Source: Ascarosepion bandense
Lineage: Eukaryota; Mollusca; Cephalopoda; Sepiida; Sepiidae
Direction of reading: 5' to 3'
Length of the DNA stretch: 64,000 bases
NCBI GenBank assembly: GCA_037127315.1
Contig: JBBBDQ010000230.1
Location: forward strand, 1,177,501-1,241,500
Within the stretch, counting starts at the first letter, position 1, and every line of letters starts with the position of its first letter. The position numbers and the translations under genes were made by a program. Below the pieces are notes generated by a model. That model had not been told where the DNA came from. It did not search any database and was given only the letters and a program-made list of their open reading frames with translations. Below are positions 22,166 through 33,110 of this stretch, piece after piece.

Positions 22166-22439
22166 TTATTATTTTTATTATTATTAGTAGCATTATAAAA
22201 AAATTATTGAGGCAACAATTCAAATATTTTTAATAGTTAAGAGAAGTTCACGATTTAAAAAAAATACAGTAAAATAACAGTGTTTGATAATGTTAAAGAT
22301 ATTTAGGCAAAATATGTCTTCTTCAAGTTTATTAAAAATATTTTATGTTCAATAATCGCACTCTTCTTTTAACTATTATTATTATCGTTATTGTTATTAT
22401 TATTTGATCTGATATCCTATCCAGCTCTTTGATGCTTCG

Positions 22440-23155
22440 ACCGGCTGATAATGATCACATCTCAACCCCTACACACCTATAGACGCAGAATATCAGCTGC
22501 TCCAAGCAGTGTTGCCAACAGCTCACTCCCAGTAATGACAAATAGGCCCGAGGCGTCATGAATAGAAGAAAGACTCCTGGAAATAATCCCCAGTGCTTCA
22601 ATCACAACGTAACAACTTGAGCTAGAGCGAGATACATTTCTCTGATTTAGTACCTCCGTCTTCTTATCCCAAAGTTCTGCCACATATCTCAATTTTTTTC
22701 ATGACTGCCTTTGCGCTAAATTGATATATAAGGGCGATTGCTTCCCAAGCGCTTGTCAGTAAATGTTCGTACCACTTCTTTGCACACTCGATACTATACT
22801 GTCTACATAGTCTCTAATGTATTCTGGGGGCGTCTTTTTTATTGGTTTTGGTCTATCTGAGCACAGCGACGGACAACGTTTTGCCCACATTCCGTGGCTT
22901 TCCTAAAGAGTTGTGCATGAGTTGTTCTACCAATAGTGCATTTGTTCAGATTTGTTTGATGAAATTGATGATGACGGGTGATATCTTGTATATATTTAAA
23001 GTCTTCAAGATCCAGGAATTCGGTACACTATCGAATGCCTTAAGATATTCTATCCAGGCAGTAGTAAGATTTTTCTTTGCATTGTAGCAGTTTTCCAGGA
23101 TCATTCTGTTAATAAGCAATTGGTCTTTACATCCGTAACAGCCACGTTTGCACAC

Positions 23156-23165
<10 letters not shown>
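22440..23165 (-). pseudogene. LINE-B reverse transcriptase with internal deletion
   Basis: From 23155 the minus strand reads KRGCYGCKDQLLINRMILEN, NLTTAWIEYLKAFDSVPNSW and KISPVIINFIKQI. This is an RT finger-palm region with the first catalytic Asp in YLKAFDSVP. Further on, RQYSIECAKKWYEHLL and VVIEALGIISRSL...LLGAADILR represent the C-terminal part. The second palm motif is missing, so an internal stretch is deleted. Several frameshifts are present. Confidence 0.6.
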
Positions 23166-23193
<28 letters not shown>

Positions 23194-23205
23194 AATTATT
23201 ATTAT
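23158..23205. repeat. (ATT)n array
   Basis: Trinucleotide array directly left of the LTR-like block. A second (ATT)n at 23465-23515 lies directly right of it. Confidence 0.95.
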
Positions 23206-23208
23206 TGA

Positions 23209-23464
23209 TGTAGAGCCAAAAGTGGGTTCACGAAATATAACACGGAACACAAGGTGTAGGTTAAAGAAAGATGTATTACAGAAAAGTTTACAGAGTAGAA
23301 GGTACAAATAAGTAGAGCTTATGAATCCAGTATAGTCCTTGGTAGTAGACTGCGGTCATGCGCAGTGCTACTGTTTGCTCTCTCCACTCACACTACTGCT
23401 ATCACACACCTATTAATATAGCAGTGGGTGAGTACATATTGAGGTGAGTATGGGTTCCACAACA
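23209..23464 (+). mobile_element. solo LTR-like block (256 bp)
   Basis: The block starts tgtagagcc and ends ccacaaca. It shares aacacggaacaca, aggt(g)taggtt and the end region with the block at 27592-27975. Both are bounded by TG...CA. No pol sequence flanks it, so it is best read as a solo LTR. A target duplication is obscured by the flanking (ATT)n arrays. Confidence 0.5.
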
Positions 23465-23515
<51 letters not shown>

Positions 23516-23547
23516 GCCTTTGATTCTTTTATATACACATTTCCTTT

Positions 23548-24222
23548 CAGATGACAACCAGAGACCTGTGGTTAGAAATGGTTTCATGGCAGTTTCCACT
23601 GAAACATTTTCTCGACAAAATCCAAACGAGGATCTGTGTTGTAATCGATCCCGGTTTGGCAGCTCGACTTAGTAACTTTCTCGCTAACGAGATGTGGCTT
23701 CCCTCTGATTTTTCTGTGAATATTTTACGGTTTCCGCTCTGACGAGCTTATCTCCCTTGTTTTGGGACCCATTTTCTTAATTTCACCCATGGTCTAATTA
23801 AGGCAGTTGAAACTGTATTGCATCACAGGGACAGCCAAAGTATTTATGGCTGATATTCTCCTTTGTGAATTCAACTTGCTATACAAAACCAGACACACAC
23901 GCCTGCCGTAATCTTTACTCGTGCTTCTAGATGGGCAACTAGGCACCACCATTTTATAGTCAATACAGTCAAATTATAATCGCTATTTCAACTCTATAAA
24001 TCTCTTTTCTTGCATTTCCCGCTTATGAAAGCATGTACATACTTCCCTGATAGCTACAATCTGACATAGTTTGAATGCAACATCAATTATCTCCTTGATT
24101 CCTATCTTTCTCCTATCCTTTCAGCGACATCCCCTGTATCTTTTTTCAGCTCTCCTATGGTGTAACCTCCTGCGCACCTGTGACAACACTGCCTTGCTTG
24201 GGTTGAAACGACTTATATATAT
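23548..24222 (+). mobile_element. LINE-A copy split by a LINE-B fragment
   Basis: Before 23757: LDKIQTRICVVIDPGLAARL and a decayed LSNFLANEMWLPSDF block, then SDELISL. After 23912: TRASRWATRHHHFIVNTVKL, RYFNSINLFSC and YNLT-FECNIN. The 3' end is gccttgcttgggttgaaacg followed by acttata and a short TA array (24213-24227). About 20 bp of the LINE-A target seem lost at the insertion. Confidence 0.7.
23757..23912 (-). pseudogene. LINE-B fragment inside LINE-A
   Basis: About 155 bp are nearly identical to 25704-25860. The minus strand encodes the QKRISAINTLAVPVMPYS-type and NWTMGEIKKM-type sequence seen there. The fragment has neither LINE-B end. Confidence 0.65.
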
Positions 24223-24754
24223 ATATATAAAAATAACAACTAAGATCACACACATTTTACATAGATAAAGTTCTGCGTAATGTGTGAGATGTACTTAGGC
24301 TTACGTTTTTTATCCTTAAAACATTTGCTACCAAAAATCTCTTCAACGGGTCTCTCGAAACCAATTCTAATCAATCTGAGGAAACCAACTTGAAGTTAAA
24401 TTATTGATCATTTCATGTGTCACATGTCTTAGATTATCACTTCAAGATCCTTGTATTTTGATAATTCTTCAAGGATCTTGAATGATACATTACAATCTGT
24501 GGAGACTGTCATTTCAATAAGAAAGCATATTCTGTTTTTGTGGTCATTCATAACGATACAATAACGATAAGATTAGTCTGTGGGTATTGTAAAGTCTCAT
24601 AAAATTGTTACAGGTCTTCTCAATTTAACCGAGTCTGGGTGATATTCATTGTAGCTTCTTTCTCGTAAAAAACATATTTTCCAATGCAGATATTGTCCCA
24701 CTTTATAATCCTAAGTTTTATATTCAGTAGATTAAGTCACAAGAATTTACTCCA
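24223..24754. other. no recognisable feature
   Basis: AT-rich DNA. A small inverted pair around caagatccttg/caaggatcttg occurs at about 24442-24480. Confidence 0.4.
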
Positions 24755-25122
24755 CAACCAGACTGGCAACAAGGTCCCACCCATTTACAGTTAGATCAAC
24801 CAAATGCAGCCGAAAATTCTTCTGCATCAGCTTCTTTTCTTGCACTTCCCGCTTGTGGAGCTTCTTTCCATATACTTACCTGGTGGCTATAATCTCCAGG
24901 AATTTAAATGCAAAGTCAATTCCCATCTCTCATCCACTTGACTCCAGTTCTTTCGCAACTGTCTTCACGCCTGTGTTTCCATCTTTCTCTTGCCCTTTCT
25001 CTGAAACTCTCAGTAACTGGTTCGTCTTTCCCTTTACTCACATTCTATATAAACTTTACTCTTTGTATTCCCCGCGCATCAGTGATGGTACCTCCTTGCT
25101 GGGAATGGAACGATTAAGTTCC
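24755..25122 (+). mobile_element. LINE-A 3' fragment
   Basis: It begins within the TRLATRSHPFTV-type block (accagactggcaacaaggtcc) and continues through CSRKFFCISFFSCTSRLWSF and YNLQEFKCKVNSHL. The end is degraded to ccttgctgggaatggaacg and then attaa. Confidence 0.7.
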
Positions 25123-25620
25123 AATACTGTTCAACCTGATATAAGAGTGTTAATTGTTTTTAGATATTTATCACAGAATTTGCTAACACTAATTTTCAGT
25201 ATTTCTGCTTAGCAATTTCTAATTAACAAGCACTGGTACTTGTGAGCAAGAATACCGATTTCAGATGCTAACCCTACACTCCGTAATCACTGATGGGTAA
25301 CAAATACATCTACCTTGTTTAGTAAGATTAGTATTAACTAGCAAGAGGCTTATCTAGCCATCATTTCTACTTATATTTGGTAAATTGCTCTTTTTTCATT
25401 TTAGTTTTTTAATAGTTTTTTTGGCCGCTGCTGTATATTGTGTTTTATTTTAAATTCTTCACATACTTGTCTTCCATTTTAAAATTGTTTGCTTCCTTTA
25501 TTATTGAGTAAGGTTCCTTATTTCTTTCAAGTTCTTTTAACAGAGATCGTAATCCAATTCTCTGTAGTTATTTTTAAAAAGCGATTGTTGTAGTTTTGTA
25601 AGACAGTTGTAGCTGAAAAA
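25123..25620. other. no recognisable feature
   Basis: AT-rich DNA without a conserved frame. Confidence 0.4.
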
Positions 25621-25624
25621 TTTC

Positions 25625-25880
25625 TGTTTACTTCAAATCTATACACACACAGACGATCAACATTAGCCTTCGGATAATGCATTTAGTGGTACGTAGAAGC
25701 TTCCTTGTTTTGCGACCCATTTTCTTAATTTCACCCATGGTCCAATTAAGGCTGTTGAAACTGTATGGCATCACAGGGACAGCCAGAGTATTTATAGCTG
25801 ATATTCTCTTTTGTGAATTCAACTCGCTATACAAAACCAGACACACACGCCTGCCGTATTCTTTTCTTAGTTTCTCATTG
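25625..25880 (-). pseudogene. LINE-B RT thumb fragment
   Basis: The minus strand encodes LNSQKRISAINTLAVPVMPY, NSLNWTMGEIKKMGRKTRKL and LRTTKCIIRRLMLIVCV. This corresponds to the region that in related LINEs reads as a Trp-Thr motif followed by RKTRKLLT. A duplicate of 155 bp of it interrupts LINE-A at 23757. Confidence 0.6.
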
Positions 25881-25889
25881 AATTGGTGA

Positions 25890-27085
25890 TGCAGTTTTAT
25901 TATTACTATTATTAATAGTTATGTAGATTCTGTAACGATTGTCCGTATTTTGATGAGCAGATTCATTGTTTTTTATCGCTTTTATATGTTATGTCAGATT
26001 GATATGAGAATTGAATCGCAGAATAAACATTTGTTTGTTTCCTCTTCAGCTCTACTTTCGGGAAAATTATTTCTCTTTTGAAAGAAAAGAAAAATTCGAA
26101 CTACTCTCTCGATCTAATATTAACCAGCAATTTGGAGAATGACCCGTAAGCTCCAAATCTACAGCGAAGAAAAAAAGAAACGAATTGAAAAACGTAAACA
26201 GAACCGAATAACCGCCTGCTAGAAAGTCGTTGAAAATTGTCGGGCACCTAAACGAGACCCCCGGAACTAACCCCAGCCCAAAATAAACGAACTTAAGTTG
26301 TTTTTACTCTAGTACAATTTTCTGCTTCCAACTCAATTGGTTATGCCGCGTGCAAGATTGGCAGTTTAAAGGGCTAACAAATGTAATAGGAAGGAAACAG
26401 CTTTGAATTCTATTTCCTTGCAGACAAATTAACGATTGCGCAGCGTTTCCAACAATAGACGCCATGTTGTTTCGTTACCAGGTCAGAGACGGAGACGATA
26501 TGAGAGCTGGAGGAAAATAGTGGAAAGCAATTTAAAAAGAAAAAAGAATGTCGTAAAAGATTACACTTGATGCTTAAATCAAATTACAAGTTTATTTCCG
26601 TATATAATGAAAGACTAACATAAACAATCAGACTGTCTTTCTGTATACCGGATGTTATAGGTTGCTATGTACTGACATTTGTCTTGCATAAGGCCACAGT
26701 TCTAAAGTGCTCTTTGAGATTAGAATTAATTTTACTATAATGTTTTCTGCGAGGATGTAACTGCTGGTAATTGATCTAAGTTTGTAAATCTAGCAATTTA
26801 CTTAGCTTGACACAAGGTCACACAATAATCCATCAGTCATAGTTTCAAAATATTACTCCGTTAGAGGTCTAGATAATTATGCTAATTAGGCAAAAGGCTA
26901 CTTTAGTTGATGGCATAATTATAACTTTCAAAGCATAGATCTACAAAAAATTCTTGAATATTTAAATACAAGCAAAATTCAAATGCAGAGTGATGTCTAT
27001 CTGTGTTTTAAAGATCATACAAAAGCATATATCACAAAAAAAATTGTTGCAATGGATAAGTACAATGGGTAAGTAACCTTGACAT
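25890..27085. other. unique-looking DNA, nothing recognised
   Basis: The part around 26080-26520 is less AT-rich and lacks known repeats, but it has no conserved frame. This is one of the few stretches without transposon motifs. Confidence 0.4.
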
Positions 27086-27591
27086 ATTTGGAAAGTATAT
27101 TAGAATAATCCGGAAGTTATACTACCGTCAAAGCGCCTAGATACGGATAGGAAATGAATTCAGCAAATATAGAAATGGGCTAAGTGTTTTCTCAACTGAT
27201 GCAATTGCCCTATGCAGTGAGAAGATTTTTCAGAGAATTTGACGTTCAACTGTGATTTACTTTTAGTGGCCACAAACATAGAATTGTAAGAAATGTAGAT
27301 GTTACAGTGTTGATAACAGACGCAGAAAAGAAAACTTCAAAAATTCTTGCAGAAGGAAGGGAAGGAAGTACAAGAAAACAGAATGCATCGTTGGTAGTAG
27401 AAAGAACAGCCCAAAATGCATATCACATATTGGAAATGCCAAAACCGAACAAGTACAAAAATTTAAATATAGCGGAAATGTTTTAACAGAAAACAAAAAT
27501 TTCGACACCGAAATCCGAAGGTGTATTTGGATGGCCAAAGATGCCTTTCAAAAAATAAGGAATGTATAAAGAAACAGAAAAGTTTGATTAC

Positions 27592-27975
27592 TGTTGCGGA
27601 ACTTCGTCGCCAATTCGTGGTGGCAATCTTAACGCTAATATTCGTCGAAAATTTGTTGTGGAGTTGTTGTGGCGAAACATCCCCGCAAAATTGTAGTGAC
27701 TGGTTTGGTCGGAAGTAAAACACGGAACACAGAAGGTAGGTTCAAAACAGTGTATTAGTATACCAAGAACATATGTACGTGCTACTAATTAACTAAATAA
27801 ATAGTCCGAACGGTACCGTTACGCTGCTTATTGCCTGAATCGTATCTAGCTTCAACTGTGTACTAGCTGTGGCCAATTGCGTACTTAACTGTCGTCAACT
27901 GCCTTCCGGAAGCCACGCAGGTAATTATATATAGTCAGAGGAAGAGGCCATTCCTCGTAGAAGAGCACCATAACA
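27592..27975 (+). mobile_element. LTR-like block inserted in LINE-C
   Basis: It starts tgttgcggaactt and ends caccataaca, giving the TG...CA ends of an LTR (384 bp). Its flanks attac and attag agree at four of five bases. Related blocks are at 23209-23464, 35995-36231 (tgttaggaactt...caccataa) and 42268-42385. The sequence just right of the block (ttagaaa...) also resembles the right flank at 42380, so part of it may be element-internal rather than target DNA. Confidence 0.55.
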
Positions 27976-28330
27976 ATTAGAAACAAAGAAAGTCTTATTG
28001 AAGATCAATATATACATCATACGTCTGCTATACGTCAGATCAAGAAAATGAAAATGCTACTAATTAACTAAATAAATAGTCCGAACGGTACCGTTACGCT
28101 GCTTATTGCCTGAATCGTATCTAGCTTCAACTGTGTACTAGCTGTCGCCAACTGCGTACTTAACTGTCGTCAACTGCCTTCCGGAAGCCACGCAAGTAAT
28201 TATATATAGTCAGAGGAAGAGTCCATTCCTCGTAGAAGAGCACCATAACAATTAGACACAAAGAAAGTCTTATTGAAGAGCTATATATACATCATACGTC
28301 TGCTATACGTCAGATCAAGAAAAGACTTTA
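27781..28330. repeat. two tandem copies of a 275-bp unit
   Basis: The unit starting gctactaattaac at 27781 recurs at 28056 with few differences (roughly 97 percent identity by eye). Each unit contains the right two thirds of the LTR-like block plus about 75 bp beyond it, ending cagatcaagaaaa. The duplication therefore postdates the LTR insertion. Confidence 0.9.
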
Positions 28331-28567
28331 ATCGACAGAAATGTTGTTCTGCAGAAAGATGCTGAGAATACCATGGACCAAAGACATCAACAACGACGAA
28401 GTTTTAGAGAAACTACAAACAAACGAGAAATTATATCTACCATCAAGAAGAAAAAGGTAAAATTTCTAGGGCACATAATGTGGAAAGAGTTCTTCGAAAA
28501 TTTCACAAGACAAATTGTAGGTAAAAATATAAGAGGGAAAAAACCCATAACCTAGGTATGGAGCTTA

Positions 28568-28654
28568 AGTAAATGGTTGACAGAACAATCTTTAGCGAAT
28601 ATAATAAAAAGACAATATTATATTCGCTAAAGATTGTTCTGTCAACCATTTACT
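28568..28654. repeat. perfect 38-bp inverted repeat, 11-nt loop
   Basis: 28568-28605 and 28617-28654 are exact inverse complements. The left arm is LINE-C coding sequence (KWLTEQSLANI block), so the right arm is a fold-back copy of LINE-C itself. Confidence 0.95.
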
Positions 28655-28689
28655 CCCCACAATTTCTTCTCCTTTGTATTGCCGTGATT

Positions 28690-29210
28690 GCCAACGTCCT
28701 GAAAAACTAAATATGCAAGAATTTCACTGCACTATCAGTAAAAAGAGGAACAAAAAATGCAAACTACTGGCAGCGGATAGTCAAGTAGTTCAAACAGAAG
28801 ATGGAAAGTGCAACACTGAAATCTGAAGGAGAATTGGCATAGACAAAGTTACATTCCAGAACCTGAGTAGAATTTTGGGAAACAGGAAAATTTCACTAAA
28901 GACAGAGAAAGGACTGAAATGCTATGTGATGTTTGTTTTTCAATATGGCAGTGAATGCTGGAAATCTTTTCAAACATAAAGGCAAGACTTGAAGCCAGTG
29001 CAACGTGGTTCTACAGAAAGATGCTGTGGACAAAATGAACCGATCCTCTGACCACCGATTTTTTGGAGAGGATGGAAACCTAAAGGAAACTAATGGTCAA
29101 AATTATGAAAAGATAACTGAATTTCCTGGAACACGCAACGAGTAAGACGGGCTTGAAGAATCTGATACTCACAGTGAGATAGGGCAAAGCAGCGTGTAAC
29201 ATTTTTGATG
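28690..29210 (+). pseudogene. second LINE-C relic
   Basis: Blocks in shifting frames are EDGKCNTEI, RRIGIDKVTFQNLSRILGNR, KISLKTEKGLKCYVMFVFQY, GSECWKSF, STERCCGQ, then IFWRGWKP and ISWNTQRV. They follow the LINE-C order from the KCDTEI motif to the C-terminal domain. It lies directly right of the hairpin at the end of the previous copy, in the same orientation. Confidence 0.65.
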
Positions 29211-29936
29211 GACTTGAGCAAAGGGATGAAAAAGCGGGGTTTAGGTGGGGTAACAGGAAAAAAGCGTGGTAAGAGCAACTTTAGAGAGGGAGATGTTGAA
29301 GGTCTTGGTCGCTACTTTCTGGCACATAGAAGAAGAAAAAAGACTTGTTTATGTTAAATACATTTCTCTATGAGAGTGACTGCTGAGTTTTATTGCAATA
29401 TTGAAGATTGTATAGTGGTTAAAATATCAGCAGTGAAGAACAGATACAGTAAATGAATATATACGACTCTTCAAATTTGAAGGTTATATAACAACAGTTG
29501 GAGAGATAGTTGAGTCTCCATAAACGCTCTCAACGCGTCTAATCTTTAACGGGCGCACTAGATTCTAAATTATTCTCGATACGTACAATCCGGCAAAGAG
29601 TGGTAGTTGTTATCGTAGAGTTTTATTTCATTCAGTGTGTTGTTTTAAATCTTCTATGCTCACCTCTATCTTGGTACACAGCCTCAGCACAGTAAAGTTT
29701 ATAAAAATGACTATATAAAGATTGGTCAAAAAGTAGGTGGACTAATTTGGATAGTAGAAGGAATTTTAACGAATCAAGTTATTCCACAGTGAAAACAACT
29801 GCCTAATTCGTATCAGTTTTATTTTCAACCAGATGGGACCTCTCTACATTATTTAAGAGCAATTCATATTTACAGTAGAAGAAATTTTAAAGAATCAAGT
29901 TGTTCTACAGTAAAATCAACTGCACAATCTACTCCT

Positions 29937-30262
29937 GCAGCTTCTTCTCTCGCACTTCCCGCCTGTGGAACTCGCTCCCATATTCTTGCTTTCCTGACGG
30001 CTACAACCTCCAGAAATTTAAATGCAAAGTCAATACTCATCTACTAACCACTGGACACTAGCTCTCTCCCCACCCCCGTATAACATTCCCTTTCTCTCCA
30101 CCTATGTATCTGTCATCGCACCTGCATTCTCAGCTTTCTATTGCTCCTTTCTAACTAGTTTGTACTCCTCACTCTTTCTAATTAATCTTTTTACAGTTAT
30201 GTAGCCCCTCGCACATCAGTGGCATTTCTGCCTTGCTCGGGGTGAAATGATTAAAAAAAAAA
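29937..30262 (+). mobile_element. LINE-A inserted in the mariner
   Basis: It starts in the ASSLALPACGTRSHILAFLT-type block, continues YNLQKFKCKVN and ends gccttgctcggggtgaaatg, then attaaaaaaaaaac. Mariner sequence resumes directly after the A-tail. It is the closest relative in the window to the copy at 7237-7476. Confidence 0.8.
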
Positions 30263-30599
30263 CAAATTAGTATCAGTTTTATTTTCAATAAGATGGAACC
30301 CCTCTACATTATTCAAGAGCAATCCATATGTACATTATTGTAACATTTAATGAAAAATGGATTGACCGAAGAGGTTGATATGATTGACCACAATGAATTG
30401 CTTTTTCTGGTGAGTACTCAAAGACAAGTTTTATTGTTGAAAACCAAAAAGTGTTGATGCTTTGAAAAATAACATAAGAGAAGTATTTAAAGAAATTAAT
30501 ATGCAAAGAGATTTGTGCAAAAATGCTTGTTGAATCGTAAGGTGTAGACTTCAAAGCTTTGTAGACTTCTTTCCATTTTATTTTCGTTTTTTTCTTCAC

Positions 30600-30850
30600 T
30601 TTCTCGATTCATTTTATTTTTCTTTCTGTTTTTCTTTTACTTCTAATTTTTTCTTCTTTCATTTCCTTTTTTCTTAAATAGGATTTCTTTTCCTTCTTTT
30701 CATTTTCTTTTTTTATACTTTTTTCTTTTTTCTTCTTTCTTTATTCTCTTATTTCTAACAATTTCCTTTCTTTCACATTATTTCTTTCTTTTTACTTTTT
30801 TCTTTGTTTATTTCTGTGTTCTACTTCTTTTTTAAGGGTTTTTTTTTATT
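30600..30850. repeat. pyrimidine-rich tract inside the mariner
   Basis: A T/C-rich stretch (ttctttc units) lies between the transposase remnant and the right TIR. It resembles the complementary strand of the purine tract at 31648-33110. Confidence 0.7.
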
Positions 30851-31012
30851 ATTGTACAGAATAAAATTTAAATATTAATTAATAGTTTTATTAGTAAATA
30901 TAATTCTATACGTAATTTCAGAATAAAAGTTACCATTTACTGTCCACCTACTTTTGGACCACCCTGTATATAAAGCATTTGAAACTTGTCTATATTCCTG
31001 AGATGAGGTAGT

Positions 31013-31360
31013 GTTTACATTATTCGGATTATTCTCTTCATCTTTGTTGCCATTTGTACGACGTTTCGGCGGTTAAGGACACAGGGCCCAGTGGATATAG
31101 AGGTTGTTTAATTCCTGTGACTTAACATAAAGAGTTGTGAGTTCAGTACCAGGCTACAGCAGTGGTGAACAAGTAATTTTCAGGGTTAGAAGGACTTCTA
31201 AAAAAGGCATTACTACGCAGGCGATGAGAATGATGTACCCCAGTGATTGTAGCAAAGCGTTCGAAATTCCTAGCACCTGAAGAAGCCGGAGAGTACAACG
31301 GCCGAATCGTCATACAAATGGCAACAGAGATGAAGACAATAGTCCGAATAATGTAAATAC
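31013..31360 (+). mobile_element. SINE-like element with about 60-bp terminal inverted repeats
   Basis: The left arm (31013-31070, through cattattcgg...ttgccatttgtacgacg) and the right arm (31301-31360) are inverse copies with about six mismatches. Inside, cagtggatataga and gtgagttcagtacc resemble pol III A and B boxes. Related copies lie at 36475-36700 (minus) and 36775-37010 (plus). Just before the right arm, cctgaaga, a gccg/cggc stem and gaat form a hammerhead-like motif (about 31277-31306). A tRNA-derived head within inverted repeats is unusual. Confidence 0.55.
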
Positions 31361-31647
31361 AGCGTCTGGGACATTATTACTTTGACGTGTTTTGCCGGTG
31401 AACAGGCGTGATTAGTAACGTAATTTCAACTGAGTAAAATAAATATTAACGAAGCAAAACGTGATTCACCTAAAACATGGAACATATTTTTACTTTAATT
31501 CTATTGTTATAGAAATTGGATCTTAGATAAGACTCTTTCCTGGGCTTTTGAACAGGTGTTGAGAATTATCCACTCTAAACTATTCTTTTTAACTTCCATT
31601 AGTCCCTTGCGTCTTAGTGGCATCGTCAACTTCCTTCGGTGAATTTA

Positions 31648-33110
31648 TTTTCTCAACAAAAAAAAGACAGAAGTAATAAAAGAATAAGATTATAAAAAGT
31701 TGATGAAAATGAAAGAACAAAATAGAATGAAAAGAAAAAAGGAAGAAAGAAAGCAACAAAACAAAACAAAAAAATGAAATAAGGAAAAAAGAAAGAAAGA
31801 AAAAAAGAAACACTGTTGAAGAAAAAGGAAGGAAAATAAAGAAATACAGACAGAAAAATGAAAAAAAAAAACGGAATAAAGAGAAAATAAAATGAGATAT
31901 TTTTCAAGGTAAACGAAAGAAAAGAAAGAAATGAAGATATTGTTCAAGGAAAAAGAAAGGACAAGAAAGAAAATATGATTAAAAAAGAAGAAATAACAAA
32001 GAAAGAAAAAGAAAAATGAAAGAAAAAACAAAAGAAAATATTATTCAAAAAAGAAGGAAAAAAATGAAGAAAGAAAAGAGAAAGAAAGGAAATATTGTTC
32101 AGAAAAACTAAGGAAAAGAAAGATATAAAGAAAGAAAAAGAAGACGCAAAGAAAGAAAGAGAGAAAGAAAGAGAGAAAGAAAGGGAGATATTGTTCGTGA
32201 AAAAAAAAGTAAAATAAAAAACAGAGAAAAAAGTAAAAATAAAGAAAGAATGCAAAAGAAAGAAAATTGTTAATAATAAAAGAAAGAAGAAAGAAAGAAA
32301 CAGAATGAAAATAAAAAAAGAAAATGAAAAGAAGAAAAAGGAAAATTGTATTCAAGAAAAAGAAAGGAAAAGAAAGAACAAAAAATTGAGAAGTAAAAGA
32401 AAGACAGAGAGAAAAATAGAATGAATTGAAAAAGTAAAGAAAAACGAAAACGAAATGGAAAGAAAAACTGTGAAAAATAACGAAGGAAACTTAAATTGAA
32501 GTTTGAAAAGAAAAGAAAATATTGATCAGCTTTTTAAAAGAGAAAAATAAAGTAAAAGAAAAATTAATAAAGGAAAAAAAGAGATTGAAACAGGCGGGTA
32601 GAATAAAAAGAATTTCATGGAAAAAGTAAAGGAAACAAAATTAGAAATATACAATAAAAAAGAGAAAATGTTTAAACGAGATAAGAATAAAATATAAAGA
32701 AAATAGATAAAAATCGAAGTCAACGAAAAAGAAAGCGTAGAATACAATGAAAATTGATTATTAGTAAAAAAAAATTAATGAAAAACGAAAGAAAATAAAA
32801 AATATATTAAGGAAAATTAGAAAATAGAAATGGCAACAGTAAGAAAACAAAAATTATGTGGTGAAAAGAAAAACAGGAAAAGAATGAATAAAAATAAAAG
32901 CAGTAGTTAAAATAAAAACTTCGAAAAAAATAATTAAGTTAAATATCAAATGAAAGAAATGTTTCTAAAATATTATTTGAAAACATAAACAGAATAAAAT
33001 AAAATTCTACTTGTAAATGGTAAAAATAGGAAAACGATAAAATAGACAAATATATGCTGATAGGCGACAGGAAATAATTACAAGAAAAAAAAACGAAAAG
33101 AAATAAAATC
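31648..33110 (+). repeat. 1.45-kb purine-strand-biased tract
   Basis: The plus strand is almost entirely A/G (gaaagaaa, aaaag units), with periodic attgttc or attcaa interruptions. Minus-strand frames of up to 113 codons rich in Phe, Ser, Leu and Tyr are artefacts of this composition. Shorter tracts of the same kind lie at 40540-40800 and 44340-44790. Confidence 0.85.

Larger units (their letters stand above)
27090..28625 (+). mobile_element. LINE-C (RTE-like) relic interrupted by LTR-like and tandem DNA
   Basis: Before 27592 the translation gives EFSKYRNGLSVFSTDA, the region of the catalytic ADD motif decayed to NVDVTVLITDAEKK, KTECIVGSRKNSPKCISH, VQKFKYSGNVLTENKNFDTE and IRRCIWMAKDAFQKIRNV. 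After about 28330 it gives STEMLFCRKMLRIPWTKDIN, NDEVLEKLQTNEKLYLPSRR, VKFLGHIMWKEFFENF and SLSKWLTEQSLANI. These are the standard thumb and C-terminal blocks of RTE-like endonuclease-reverse transcriptases. The 3' end is replaced by a 38-bp hairpin. Confidence 0.75.
29713..30968 (+). mobile_element. mariner-like transposon relic with nested LINE-A
   Basis: The terminal inverted repeats are ggtcaaaaagtaggtggac (about 29724-29742) and gtccacctacttttggacc (30942-30960). The right end continues to accctgta. Translation gives VIPQ-KQLPNSYQFYFQP and QPDGTSLHYLRAIHIY, matching the mariner QQDGAPPHY block, and after the LINE-A FNEKWIDRRG, matching the WIGRRG block. The N-terminal half of the transposase is deleted. 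A 120-bp internal segment is tandemly duplicated, with LINE-A (29937-30262) inserted in the second copy. Confidence 0.75.

Noticed and set aside
23101..23599. Frames with poly-Asn runs
   Set aside because: They translate (ATT)n arrays next to an LTR-like block.
25890..26560. Possible host exon in the less AT-rich stretch
   Set aside because: No open frame with conserved residues, and no splice-bounded exon was evident.
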